From: Oscillospiraceae bacterium
GTDB taxonomy: Bacteria; Bacillota; Clostridia; Oscillospirales; Oscillospiraceae
Direction: 5' to 3'
DNA: 64,000 nt
Assembly: GCA_902795045.1 (NCBI GenBank)
Contig: CADBJU010000003.1
Location: 1-64,000, forward strand
Shown here: piece after piece, positions 24,218 to 32,998 of the stretch
How the letters are laid out: every line of letters begins with the position of its first letter
How positions within the stretch are numbered: position 1 is the first letter of the stretch
Made by a program: the position numbers and the translations under genes
The notes under the pieces: generated by a model
Told to the model about the DNA's origin: nothing
The model's database searches: none
The model's input: only the letters and a program-made list of their open reading frames with translations

Positions 24218-26332
24218 TTATTGTCTGTACTTTACCGCGATCAGGATGCCGAGGGCCAAGGCCGCGGCGCAGGCCGCCAGCATGACCCAGGTCTGGACGC
24301 TGACGGGCTGGGGGCCGGTCGGGACCGGCTCCTCGATCGCAAGCTCCGCCGCTTCCTCGGTGGCGTTCTGCATCGCGTCCGGCATTTCGTCGCGCCGCAT
24401 GCGGCCGCCCATGCCCTGGGGCATGGCGGAGGGGTCCGGCGTCTCGCCGTTCATACCGGGCCGCATTTCGCCGTTCATATCCGGGGGCATGCTGCCCATG
24501 TCCGGCGGGGCTGGCCTGTCGGTAAAGTCCGGCATCTCGCCGTTACTCTCCGGCGGGGTGGGCATAGCGTTTTCGTTTTCCCCCGTGCCGCCGGGCTGCG
24601 CGCCCCAGCCGCCCATCGCGGGGCGTTCGCTGTCCTCGGGGCGCTCACTGCCGTCGGCGGTGTCGCGCTGGCCTCTGCCGCCCATACCGCCCCAGCCGCC
24701 CATACCGCTTGTACTGCCCACGATGGTGCTGACGGAATCCGGGGTGATCTCCTGCTCCTTGTCGCCCACCGTGATCGTATAGGTCTCGCCGACCTTCATT
24801 TCCGGGGAGCTGAGGGAGACGGAGGAGAAGGCGCAGGGCGCCGTGTAGCTGAGAAGCTCCCTGCCCGCCGCGTCCTTCACAGTCACGGTGCTGCCCGCCT
24901 CGGCGCTGTAGCCCAGGTTATACAGGACCGCGCACTGGGTGGAGCTGTCGCTGAAGCCCTCCGCCATGGCGGAGCTGCCGCAGGCCACGAGCTCGCCGCC
25001 GGTGACGATACAGCTGCCGCCGCTTTCACTGCCGTAGTCGATGGCGTCGTTGCTGCCGGAGGCATTGAGGCTGACGCGGATGGTGCCGCCCGAGATGACG
25101 ATGTCGCCGTTGGAGTCCAGACCGTCGGCGTCCCGGGCATTTGCGTTGACCACGGTGATGCTGCCGCCGCTGATGTGGATCCAGGTCTCGCTGTTCGCCG
25201 TCTCGTCTGTGCCGGAAACGCGCTGCATGAACATGCCGGGGCCGGGGCCGAAGCTGACGCCGCCGTTGGCGTTCAGGCCGTCGTCGGTGGGATAGAGCTC
25301 GATCTCGCCGCCGGAGACGTCGATGGTCAGAGCCTCGATGCCCTCATAGCATTCGCTGATGAGGATGCTGCCGCCGCTGATCGCCACGGCGCTGTCGGCA
25401 TGGATGCCGTCGTCGCCCGCGCGGAGTTCAAATCTGCCGCCCGTGACGGTGACGCTGCCGCCGCTGTGCAGGCCGTCGGCCTGGGAATCAAGGGTGAAGC
25501 TGCCGCCCTCGATGTACATGTCGGATGCGCACTTGAGGGCCGCGCCGCCGCTTTCGATGTCGACAATGCCGGAGGCGATGTACAGGTGTGACTCCGGGCC
25601 CTGGACATTGACTCCCTCGTCGCCCGCGTGCAGCGTGAGCGCTGCCTGCTCGAGGCAGAAGCCGTCGTTTGCGTGGATGGCGTCCTGGGGGGCGTCGACC
25701 GTGATTTTGCCGCCGGTGATGACCAGCTCGTCGTTTACGTCGATGCCGTGTTTATAGGCCGCCGTGACCGTGAGACTGCCGCTGCCGTTAATGGTGAGGT
25801 CGTCGCGGCTGAAGATCGCGCCGCCGGTGTTGTCATTGAGGGCGGTCTCGGAATATTCCGCGCCGCTCGTCATGCTGTTTTCCGTGCCCGCAGCGAGGGT
25901 CAGGAAGACCTTGTCCGCCTGCTCGACACGCAGGCATGCGTCGTCGGAGCGGCTGATGTCCGCCCCGTCAAGCAATAGCCAGACCTTGGAGGTACTGTCG
26001 GCGCTGACGATGACGCTGCCGTCCGTGAGCGTACCGGAGAGGATATAGCGCCCGGCCTGGGCGATAACCACGCTGCCGTCGAGGACGTAGGCCCCGCCGC
26101 CGGCGACATTGGCCCGCTCGCCCGAGAGGGTGATGCGGGTGGCGCCGGCGCTGTCCCAGTCGCTGTCACGGTCATTCTTGGTAAAGTAGGCGGAATCGCT
26201 GCTGCTCTCCGCGTCCCCGTCGAAGACGGGCGTAAGGCCGAGCTTTTGCCCGTTCATGAACAGGACGGTGACAAGAAGGGTGCAGACGAGGACGGCAACG
26301 CAGATGAGATCGATCTGCTTGTGCGTTGACAT
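24218..26332 (-). CDS. Cthe_2159-type carbohydrate-binding beta-helix membrane protein (DUF4353 family)
   Basis: The 704-residue protein has an N-terminal membrane helix (ICVAVLVCTLLVTVLFMNG) and a repetitive beta-helix region with GGSITV, GGKITVDAP, GGSFTLDSQADGLHSGG and similar units, as in the Cthe_2159 polysaccharide-binding family. After about residue 540 comes a Gly/Met/Pro-rich low-complexity stretch (GMGGWGGMGGRG and MNGE repeats) and a C-terminal membrane helix (WVMLAACAAALALGILIAV). It is probably a surface polysaccharide-binding protein. GAGGAGGGG precedes the ATG, 11 bp after the DUF4956 stop, so it belongs to that operon. Confidence 0.82.
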   Translation of the reverse strand: MSTHKQIDLICVAVLVCTLLVTVLFMNGQKLGLTPVFDGDAESSSDSAYFTKNDRDSDWDSAGATRITLSGERANVAGGGAYVLDGSVVIAQAGRYILSGTLTDGSVIVSADSTSKVWLLLDGADISRSDDACLRVEQADKVFLTLAAGTENSMTSGAEYSETALNDNTGGAIFSRDDLTINGSGSLTVTAAYKHGIDVNDELVITGGKITVDAPQDAIHANDGFCLEQAALTLHAGDEGVNVQGPESHLYIASGIVDIESGGAALKCASDMYIEGGSFTLDSQADGLHSGGSVTVTGGRFELRAGDDGIHADSAVAISGGSILISECYEGIEALTIDVSGGEIELYPTDDGLNANGGVSFGPGPGMFMQRVSGTDETANSETWIHISGGSITVVNANARDADGLDSNGDIVISGGTIRVSLNASGSNDAIDYGSESGGSCIVTGGELVACGSSAMAEGFSDSSTQCAVLYNLGYSAEAGSTVTVKDAAGRELLSYTAPCAFSSVSLSSPEMKVGETYTITVGDKEQEITPDSVSTIVGSTSGMGGWGGMGGRGQRDTADGSERPEDSERPAMGGWGAQPGGTGENENAMPTPPESNGEMPDFTDRPAPPDMGSMPPDMNGEMRPGMNGETPDPSAMPQGMGGRMRRDEMPDAMQNATEEAAELAIEEPVPTGPQPVSVQTWVMLAACAAALALGILIAVKYRQ

Positions 26333-26343
26333 CGCGCCCCTCC

Positions 26344-27015
26344 TCAGCCCATGTAGTCGCCGTTGTAGCTGACGAGGACTGCGCTGCTGACCCCCCGGAG
26401 GTCGGCAAGCTCATTGACAAAGTCGGTGTTGCCGTCCTTGAGCCGCACCTCAACATTGAGCTCCACCGCGCCTTGGCGGGCGGTCTTGCTCTTGACGGCA
26501 CAGCGCACGGTGTTCTCGCGCAGAAGCTCGAGGGCTCTGGTCTCGCTGTCGTGGCCGTCGCAGTCGATGACCACGATGAAGGGGTGTGTCATGTCCTTGC
26601 GGTTGGCAAAGATCAGAATGATGAGGCCGATGAAGACGCTGCCGAACACCGCAAGCGGGATGAGCCCCGCCGCCAGCACAATGCCCGCCGCGATGGCCCA
26701 GAAGAGAAAGGCGATATCAAGCGGCTCCTTGATGGCGGTGCGGAAACGCACGATGGACAGCGCGCCCACCATGCCGAGGGACAGCACGATGTTCGACGTG
26801 ACGGCGAGGATCACAAGGGTCGTGATCATGGTCAGGGCCACCAGTGTCACGCCGAAGCTTGAGGAATACATGACGCCCGCGTAGGTCTTTTTATAGATGA
26901 AGAAGATGAACACGCCCACGCCGAAGGCCAGCACCAGCGCCAGGGCCATGTCCAGAACGCTCACCGCGTTCACGTTTGTCAGAAAGCTCGATTTGAAAAT
27001 GTCGTTGAAGGTCAT
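26344..27015 (-). CDS. DUF4956 membrane protein
   Basis: The 223-residue protein has about four membrane helices, with the signature VLSLGMVGALSIVRFRTAIKEPLDIAFLFWAIAAG split across two of them, and a C-terminal cytoplasmic ferredoxin-like part (VVIDCDG...VNVEVRLKDG). DUF4956 proteins regularly neighbour VTC and CotH genes in Firmicutes, suggesting one shared pathway. Function is unknown. AAGGAG lies 8 nt before the ATG. Confidence 0.88.
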   Translation of the reverse strand: MTFNDIFKSSFLTNVNAVSVLDMALALVLAFGVGVFIFFIYKKTYAGVMYSSSFGVTLVALTMITTLVILAVTSNIVLSLGMVGALSIVRFRTAIKEPLDIAFLFWAIAAGIVLAAGLIPLAVFGSVFIGLIILIFANRKDMTHPFIVVIDCDGHDSETRALELLRENTVRCAVKSKTARQGAVELNVEVRLKDGNTDFVNELADLRGVSSAVLVSYNGDYMG

Positions 27016-27054
27016 ACTGTCTGCTCCTTATAAAATAAAACTACCGATTATTCT

Positions 27055-27240
27055 CAATCGTTTTTGAGGGAGCTTTGCTTCCTCAAAAACACCTTAAGCC
27101 GAGCATAACGACGCGCGGGAAGCGCGCGACGATCCCAGCTTGTCTGCGAGGCCTCGCGCCGACCAAGCACGGCGTGTTACAGCCCGCCGTGTGCGATAAG
27201 CGCGAGTCCCTCAATTGCGAACCTTGTTCGCAATTGAATT
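27055..27240. repeat. degenerate intergenic repeat, CAAAAACACCTTAAGCCGAG type
   Basis: A TTTTTGAGGGAGCTTTGC...CCTCAAAAACACC hairpin is followed by AGCCGAG and GAGGCCTCGCGCC segments. The same words recur at 43225-43300. It ends with the inverted pair CAATTGCGAA/TTCGCAATTG (about 27211-27235). No gene is supported in this gap. Confidence 0.5.
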
Positions 27241-27957
27241 CTATCCGTAGATTCTGCATTGCGCGTACTTGGAAAAGGCTTCGACACGTCGGCCCGGGGT
27301 CTGGACGGCGTCGCGGATGATGTCGGGGAGAAAGGCGTCCCACTTTACCTCCAGGAGGATGGGCGCGTCCCCGGCGGGGACGGTGACGCAGGCGGGGTTT
27401 AAGAAATCCGTGGAGCTCAGGCCTGTGCGGATGTCGTAGTCAAAGGTGACGCGCACGTTGCCGGGGCGGTAGATGAAGGGCTCGCGGGTGTAGTCGACGA
27501 TGGTCTTCGGCCTTAAACCCTGATAGCGCATCTTGCAGTAGAGCTCCCGCACCAGGTCTCTGCCGCTGTCCATCATCCAGTCGAGGTCCCCGTCCACGAT
27601 GCTCTGCGCCTCGTCCCTTGTGAGGTTGGCGCTGTATTTGGTGCCGAGCCCCGCGCGCTTGGACTTCTTCTCCAGGTGGATGACGGAGGTGTCGCCGTTA
27701 TAGTAGCGGATGCGGAACTTTTCCCGCAGGTTCACGCCGTCGATCTTCTCCCGCAGGGCCTTGTCGGCGGCGTTATCGAAATAGAGGCTCCGGATCAGGT
27801 AGCGCCCGCCCGAGGCGTGGGGATCGCTCTCGGCCACGGCGCGCAGGCGCTGGCGGATGGCAAGCAGATCCGCATAGCTGATCTCATGCTTCCACTCATG
27901 GCGGTAATGGATGTCCAGGCTGCATCCCTTCTTTCTGTTTTGGTTGTCTGAAAGCAT
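27241..27957 (-). CDS. polyphosphate polymerase domain (VTC) protein
   Basis: The 238-residue protein is a single VTC domain: RHEWKHEISYADLLAIRQRL, YLIRSLYFDNAADKALREKI, the basic tunnel motif KFRIRYYNGD with HLEKKSKRAG, and a C-terminal ILLEVKWDAFLPDII. In yeast VTC4 such a domain makes polyphosphate from ATP; bacterial copies are soluble and often lie beside CotH. The ATG at 27957 lacks a convincing Shine-Dalgarno, so the start could be slightly internal. A repeat separates it from DUF4956 downstream. Confidence 0.85.
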   Translation of the reverse strand: MLSDNQNRKKGCSLDIHYRHEWKHEISYADLLAIRQRLRAVAESDPHASGGRYLIRSLYFDNAADKALREKIDGVNLREKFRIRYYNGDTSVIHLEKKSKRAGLGTKYSANLTRDEAQSIVDGDLDWMMDSGRDLVRELYCKMRYQGLRPKTIVDYTREPFIYRPGNVRVTFDYDIRTGLSSTDFLNPACVTVPAGDAPILLEVKWDAFLPDIIRDAVQTPGRRVEAFSKYAQCRIYG

Positions 27958-28026
27958 AAGCTGTTAAGCTGAAAGAAAGCTTAAGCAAGCTGTGAAGAAA
28001 ATGAAAACGTGTATTATTTTTCGGCT

Positions 28027-30477
28027 TTACTGCTCCGCGGCCATGGCGGCGCGGACCTCCTCCTCGCTCATGTTGAGGAAGAGGGCGATCTGGCGCACGT
28101 TGTGGTTCTCCCGGTCAAATTCCGTGATGAAGTTTCTCAGCTCGTCCACATAGTACTGCCAGCTTAAGTAGGTGGAGTCGCGCAGGGGCTCGTCACGCTC
28201 GATCTCCGGCTCGAGCATCGCGACATAGCGCTCGATGGCCTCGCTGACGTGGGCGTTGGAGAGCGTCGTCCGGTTGAGCTCCCCGAAGCGCCGCAGAAAG
28301 CGCGCCTTGAAGCCGTCGTTTTGAAACAGCGCCATCATGAGCGAGTACATCTGGAAGCCGGCGTTTGCCTCGCTGTTCATGATCACGCGGTAGTCCATCT
28401 CCGGATTCTGGAAGGCCCAGTCCAGATCGAGCAGCGCCCAGCGCCACAGTCCGTCCCCCTCGGTGGAGCGGAAGAACATGATGTTGTTGAGCGTGTCGGT
28501 ATTGCCGGAGTAGCCTTCAAAGATGATCCAGTCAATGAAGCTGTCGATGTCGATGGTGCGGCAGATTTTCTCGTAATTGGCCGCGTCGCGCATGTCGTTT
28601 TGCGCGGTGAACTCCACAACGTCCTTATAGAAGTCGGAGGCAAGGGCGGTTTCGCCTTCCTCGATGATCACGCTTTCCGGGCTGACATGATAATGCTCGG
28701 CGTAGTACTGCTCGTTCAGGTCCTCTTTCAGGGCATACAGTCCCCAATAGGCGCCGTTTATATAGACCACGCAGAACTGACTGCTCTGCGACAGCAGATG
28801 CGTGGAGCTCTCCAGCACCAGATCCTGTATGAGCTCGGTCCGGAAAAGCGTCTTGAGATTATCCTGCCCGGCCCGGACATGCAGGCGCGTGAACGTGGTC
28901 ACGCCGTTGCCGAAGACATCCGCCTCCAGCGGCCCGTCTATCCGGTCGGGGAAGTAAAGGCCCAGGCTTTTTTTCGGCAGATCAAGGCTGGTATGTCCGC
29001 GCAGGCGCACAAGCCCATCCTTGTTGAAGCTGTGCTCCCCGTTGAAATAGGCGGCGTTTGCCGTCTGCAGGCTTTTGGCCGAGGCGTAGTACAGGTTTTT
29101 GAACATGCCCAGGTCGTCGACCGTGATGTTCAGCACCGGCAGGCTGTGGTGCTCCCGCAGCAGATAGGTATATGTCCCCACCTCGCCGGGAAGTGAGTCC
29201 TCTCCCACGGCGACCGCCCGCACGACCGTGTTTTCGGTCAGCGTGACGGGCCCGGTATAGAGCGCGGAGCTCTCGTCGGGGCGCGTGCCGTCAAGCGTAT
29301 AGTAAATGCGCGTCTCCTCCCCGGCGTCAAGCTCCTGCGCCGCGCTGAGCGAAACGGTCAGATACTGCGCATCGGGGTACACGCCGGGCTCGGTATCGAC
29401 CGCGGGCACAGGCGCGATAAAGCGCCTGCCGTCCCGGTTTTCCTCGCCGGGCGTGGGAGCGGAGAAATAGAACAGGCCGTTTCCGTCCGGCATCCGGCCA
29501 TAGCTTCCCCCCGCGGGGATCTGCCGCAGCGTCATGCAGTCCGCCGGTCTGCCGTCGGGGCCGTACAGATACAGCTCATCCTCGAGGCTGTTGAGGGCGA
29601 TCGGCGCATAGAAGCGTTCCTCGGCGGAGCTGCGTTCTTCCCCGCAGCAGAAAGCCAGGAACAGCTCGCCCGGCTGGAGCGTAACGTCCGGCAAGGCGCA
29701 GCGCAGTCCGGTTTTCTTGTCCGACAGGGCATAGTCCCCTAGCCAAAGCGCCGCGTCGGAAACATTTTTAAGCTCGACGATATCGTCCGTGCCGTATAAA
29801 AACGAGGGCAGGAAGCTCTCGTTTTTCACGAGCACCTCGTTGATTTTCAGCGGCGAGGCATTCTCACGCGAAGCCTGAAAACTTTCAAAGCCCGCAGGGG
29901 TATTGGCAAAGCCCGGCGTCGGCCAGGCGCAGGCGCGGTACTCTCCCCCGCCGCCGCGGATCGCGGAAATGTCCGCCTTCATGTCGCCCGCTTCGGCAGC
30001 CGCCTTCAGCTCCCCATCCGGTGCGCGCAGATATACGGTCTCCCCCGCCGAAATGCCGAAGGGGGCCAGCAGCTCATCGGCGGCGGGCGCGTGATCCTTC
30101 CCCGCGAAGATGAGCAGATAGCCGTCCGGCTCGAGCACAAGCGGCGGGAACATGGCCTTCGGGAGATTATCGCGGTCGCTCAGCGTCCAGCCGTCAAGGT
30201 CCACGCTCTCGTCCCCGGTATTGTGCAGCTCGATCCAGTCGGGAAAGCAGGCGGAGCCGTCATCCACCGTAGTCCTGTTTTTTGCCATCATCTCAGAAAT
30301 GACGACGGTATCCGGGTATCGGGGCGCGGCGCTTTCCTCCGGCGGCACAGGCGCCGGTGTCTGCGGCGGCACGGTCGGCGCGGCGGTCTGCGGCGCGCAC
30401 GCGCTCAGCAGCAGGGCAGCGACGAGCAGAAGCGCGAGCGCACCCGCTTTTTTCCGTTTTATCGTTTGCCGCGGCAT
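28027..30477 (-). CDS. CotH-kinase lipoprotein with lamin-tail and chitobiase-like domains
   Basis: The 816-residue product starts at the ATG preceded by GGAAGGGG and has a lipobox (LLLSAC), so it is lipid-anchored outside the cell. Two lamin-tail domains follow (VVISEMMAKN...PDWIELHNTG and LKINEVLVKN...DIVELKNVS), then a chitobiase-like beta domain (IYYTLDGTRPDESSALYTGP), and a CotH domain (ALKEDLNEQYYAEHY and WALLDLDWAF with its metal-binding Asp). CotH proteins are atypical protein kinases. It heads the cluster with VTC, DUF4956 and the beta-helix protein, all on one strand. Confidence 0.88.
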   Translation of the reverse strand: MPRQTIKRKKAGALALLLVAALLLSACAPQTAAPTVPPQTPAPVPPEESAAPRYPDTVVISEMMAKNRTTVDDGSACFPDWIELHNTGDESVDLDGWTLSDRDNLPKAMFPPLVLEPDGYLLIFAGKDHAPAADELLAPFGISAGETVYLRAPDGELKAAAEAGDMKADISAIRGGGGEYRACAWPTPGFANTPAGFESFQASRENASPLKINEVLVKNESFLPSFLYGTDDIVELKNVSDAALWLGDYALSDKKTGLRCALPDVTLQPGELFLAFCCGEERSSAEERFYAPIALNSLEDELYLYGPDGRPADCMTLRQIPAGGSYGRMPDGNGLFYFSAPTPGEENRDGRRFIAPVPAVDTEPGVYPDAQYLTVSLSAAQELDAGEETRIYYTLDGTRPDESSALYTGPVTLTENTVVRAVAVGEDSLPGEVGTYTYLLREHHSLPVLNITVDDLGMFKNLYYASAKSLQTANAAYFNGEHSFNKDGLVRLRGHTSLDLPKKSLGLYFPDRIDGPLEADVFGNGVTTFTRLHVRAGQDNLKTLFRTELIQDLVLESSTHLLSQSSQFCVVYINGAYWGLYALKEDLNEQYYAEHYHVSPESVIIEEGETALASDFYKDVVEFTAQNDMRDAANYEKICRTIDIDSFIDWIIFEGYSGNTDTLNNIMFFRSTEGDGLWRWALLDLDWAFQNPEMDYRVIMNSEANAGFQMYSLMMALFQNDGFKARFLRRFGELNRTTLSNAHVSEAIERYVAMLEPEIERDEPLRDSTYLSWQYYVDELRNFITEFDRENHNVRQIALFLNMSEEEVRAAMAAEQ

Positions 30478-30615
30478 GATCTGACCCCTTCCGAGCATGT
30501 TTTTTTACTGGTTTAATAGTATAGCACAGATCGCACCGGCAGGAAAGTACAATATTTACAATCTTTTCAGTTTTCCTCCTGGCGGGCGTCTGCCGCTCTG
30601 CGCTGTTGACAGTCG

Positions 30616-30624
30616 TGTTATAAT
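30616..30624 (+). promoter_or_regulatory. extended -10 promoter of the DUF6765-type operon
   Basis: TGTTATAAT at 30616-30624 is an extended -10 box 28 nt before the first gene. The nearby TTGACA at 30606 is only 7 bp away and cannot be its -35. Confidence 0.5.
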
Positions 30625-30652
30625 GGGAAAAAATGCGGTGGAAGGAGTTTCT

Positions 30653-31150
30653 ATGGAAAACGAGCTGGTAATCGAGCTGCGCAGGCGCAGGATCACGCTG
30701 ATGAGCCTCGGGTCGGGCGTGATCAGCTTCGGGGTGTGGAGCATCCTGAAAACGCTTCTCTACATCTATGTGGGCGTGTTTAAGCTGGATGCCGCCACGG
30801 CTCCGGAGCAGTATCGGCAAGCTGCAACCAACATGGCCTACGTCCTGCTCGCCTTGTTTATGCTGATCGGGCTTTCGCTGCGCCTGTTTGTGGGCCTCAA
30901 GGCCAGGGCGGCGGGCAGCGGGAAACGGCAGCGCCCGACCTATATCGTCGTGGCCTGCCTGCTGCTGGCCTGGAGCGTGTTTTCGCTGCTGGGCGCCGTT
31001 TTCAGCCGTACCAGCGGGCGCATGGAAAACCAGTCCGTGATGGATTACGCGGTGAGTATGTTTGTGGAGTGCTGCTCGGCCGCCATGCTGGCAGAGCTGG
31101 TGTATACGGCGCTGCGGGTGCGGAAGCTGGCAAAGCTGGTGGAGGGCTGA
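30653..31150 (+). CDS. multi-pass membrane protein of unknown function
   Basis: The 165-residue protein starts at an ATG preceded by GAAGGAG. It has four hydrophobic helices, roughly residues 17-40, 60-80, 97-120 and 135-155, with basic loops. No family is recognised. A DUF6765-like gene starts 4 bp after its stop, so they form an operon with the third gene at 32312. Confidence 0.65.
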   Translation: MENELVIELRRRRITLMSLGSGVISFGVWSILKTLLYIYVGVFKLDAATAPEQYRQAATNMAYVLLALFMLIGLSLRLFVGLKARAAGSGKRQRPTYIVVACLLLAWSVFSLLGAVFSRTSGRMENQSVMDYAVSMFVECCSAAMLAELVYTALRVRKLAKLVEG

Positions 31151-31154
31151 AAGT

Positions 31155-32315
31155 ATGCAGATGGATTTTCACTACTACGCCACCTACTGCGCGGCCTTCC
31201 TCGCGGGCTGCAGCCATGAGGACAGTCTCGACATCGCCTACAGCGCCCAGTTTGTGGACTGCTGCACCAGGACGCTCCTGTCCAAGCTCAAGGCCCCCCT
31301 CTCCGCCGCCACGACCCAGCTCCAGCTGGAGCTGATGAACGCGCGCACGGACCTGCTGGGGCTCCAGGACATCACGCGTATCTGGTCCTCCTTCCACTTT
31401 CTGCCCGGCAATCTGTACGCGGAGGTAAACCACTCCAACCGCCTGTACAAAAACAAGTTCCGCCTCATCTGCACTCCCAACGGAGCCCTCGTGGCCGATA
31501 CCGTGAGGCTTGCCAAAGGCGGCAGCCTCCAGGCGGCGGGCATCGCCATGCATGTCCTGGCCGACACCTGGGCACACCGCTATTTTGCGGGCACGCCGTC
31601 GCTCGTCGTCAACAACACCAACAGCTATTTCTATGAGCTCATGCCCGACGGGACCGAGCGCGAGGTCAGCTTCCGCCACAGCCCCGGCGGCGCGGACGAC
31701 CCGGTACACGGGATCTACAACAACAGCATCTACCAGAGCAGCGAACGGAGCATCATGAACCTGGGCCACGGCCGGGCGGGCCATATGCCGGACTACAGCT
31801 ACATACGCTACAAGTACCTGCCCGCCTGGGGCGGCTACCGGGAGATCATCAAGGACAATCCCCACGACTACATGTGCGCCTTCACTCAGATGATCTATGC
31901 GATGAAGTACCTGCGCGGGATAAACCCGGACTTTGAAATCGGGCAGTACGACACCGAAGCCGTCGCCCCCTGGGAGGAAGAGATCCGCGCGATCCTCGAA
32001 AAGCGGCAGACGGACGCCTGCGCCGACTGGAAGGCGCTGGGCGAGAAGCTCTCCGGCCGGGAGATCCGGCCCTTTGATCTGGACAGATACCAGGGCGAAT
32101 ACATGTCTCTCCCCGAGCAGGAGAAGGACGACAGCTTTCTCGGCCGCTTTTTCCTTGCCGCCATGGCGCAGAAGAGCATGGTCACCAACAAGATTTTCAA
32201 ATCCGGCAATCTCCTGGCGGGCTTCTCCGTGGACTACGCGGAGAAGGGCTTCCAGGGCATCCGGGACTTTGTCAAGCTGATCGAGGCTGCGGTAAAGGAG
32301 GGTCGGAACACATGA
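31155..32315 (+). CDS. DUF6765-like protein
   Basis: The 386-residue protein begins MQMDFHYYATYCAAFLAG, the start pattern of the DUF6765 family (assigned from memory, moderate certainty). Conserved His/Asp positions appear in the body: AGIAMHVLADTWAHRYFAG, FRHSPGG and LGHGRAGHMPDY, which resembles the metal sites of zinc-dependent phospholipase C-like helical proteins. No signal peptide is seen. It lies between two membrane-protein genes and its stop overlaps the next start (ATGA). Confidence 0.65.
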   Translation: MQMDFHYYATYCAAFLAGCSHEDSLDIAYSAQFVDCCTRTLLSKLKAPLSAATTQLQLELMNARTDLLGLQDITRIWSSFHFLPGNLYAEVNHSNRLYKNKFRLICTPNGALVADTVRLAKGGSLQAAGIAMHVLADTWAHRYFAGTPSLVVNNTNSYFYELMPDGTEREVSFRHSPGGADDPVHGIYNNSIYQSSERSIMNLGHGRAGHMPDYSYIRYKYLPAWGGYREIIKDNPHDYMCAFTQMIYAMKYLRGINPDFEIGQYDTEAVAPWEEEIRAILEKRQTDACADWKALGEKLSGREIRPFDLDRYQGEYMSLPEQEKDDSFLGRFFLAAMAQKSMVTNKIFKSGNLLAGFSVDYAEKGFQGIRDFVKLIEAAVKEGRNT

Positions 32316-32854
32316 CGAGTATACAGCGGATCGAAAAGATCCTGGTGGGGCTTTTAATGCTGGCCTGCTGCGCCCTGATGGTATATGAGCCGGATGTGGG
32401 CTTTTACGTGGTGGCCCTCATCCTGGCGCTGATGATGCTGATATATGCCCTGCGCTGCTTCATCTTTTACTTCAGCATGGCCCGGCACATGGTGGGCGGC
32501 AAGTCGCTCCTGTTTCGCGGGATCATCGTGCTGGATCTGGCGGTGTTCACCATCAGCATGGTGGATGACCCCAAGATGTATATCATCCTCTATCTGCTGG
32601 GCATCCACGCCTTCGCGGGGGTGACGGGCGTGCTGCGCGCGCTGGAGGCCCGGCGCTACGGGGCCCCCTCCTGGCGGTGGACCATGGTGCTCGGCATCGG
32701 CAACTTCACGATCGCGGTGCTGGCGGTGGTGGCGGGTTTCTTCCTCCCCGACACGAAGGATCTGGTGTATCTCTACGCCGGGTGCCTGTTCTATTCCGCC
32801 TGTGTGCAGATCGCCTCCGCCTTCCGGAAGACCGCAATCGTCTACATTCAGTAG
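32312..32854 (+). CDS. DUF308/HdeD-like membrane protein
   Basis: The 180-residue protein has about six short membrane helices (ILVGLLMLACCALMVYEPD, YVVALILALMMLIYALRCF, ILYLLGIHAFAGVTGVLRALE, AVLAVVAGFFLPDT). The pattern of paired helices resembles the HdeD/DUF308 family, though this is not certain. It is translationally coupled to the DUF6765-like gene by an ATGA overlap. Confidence 0.6.
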   Translation: MTSIQRIEKILVGLLMLACCALMVYEPDVGFYVVALILALMMLIYALRCFIFYFSMARHMVGGKSLLFRGIIVLDLAVFTISMVDDPKMYIILYLLGIHAFAGVTGVLRALEARRYGAPSWRWTMVLGIGNFTIAVLAVVAGFFLPDTKDLVYLYAGCLFYSACVQIASAFRKTAIVYIQ

Positions 32855-32915
32855 GTCATTTCCCAAATAATGTGCCTATTAGCGCAAAAAATTGTGAATA
32901 AACTGTAAGAAACCA

Positions 32916-32943
32916 TTGCTTTTTAAAGCAATCGTGTTATAAT
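32916..32943 (+). promoter_or_regulatory. promoter of the DUF6465 gene
   Basis: TTGCTT (32916-32921) and TATAAT (32938-32943) are 16 bp apart, with TGT as extended -10. An ATTGCTTTTTAAAGCAAT palindrome (32915-32932) covers the -35 and could be an operator. Confidence 0.6.
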
Positions 32944-32998
32944 ACCCCCTGGTATCCGGGTTTCGGGTATCAGTTATGTGTAATAGGAGGAAATGAAT

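Noticed and set aside
30606-30624. TTGACA next to TATAAT as a perfect promoter
   Set aside because: The spacing is only 7 bp, so the TTGACA cannot serve as the -35 for this -10 box.
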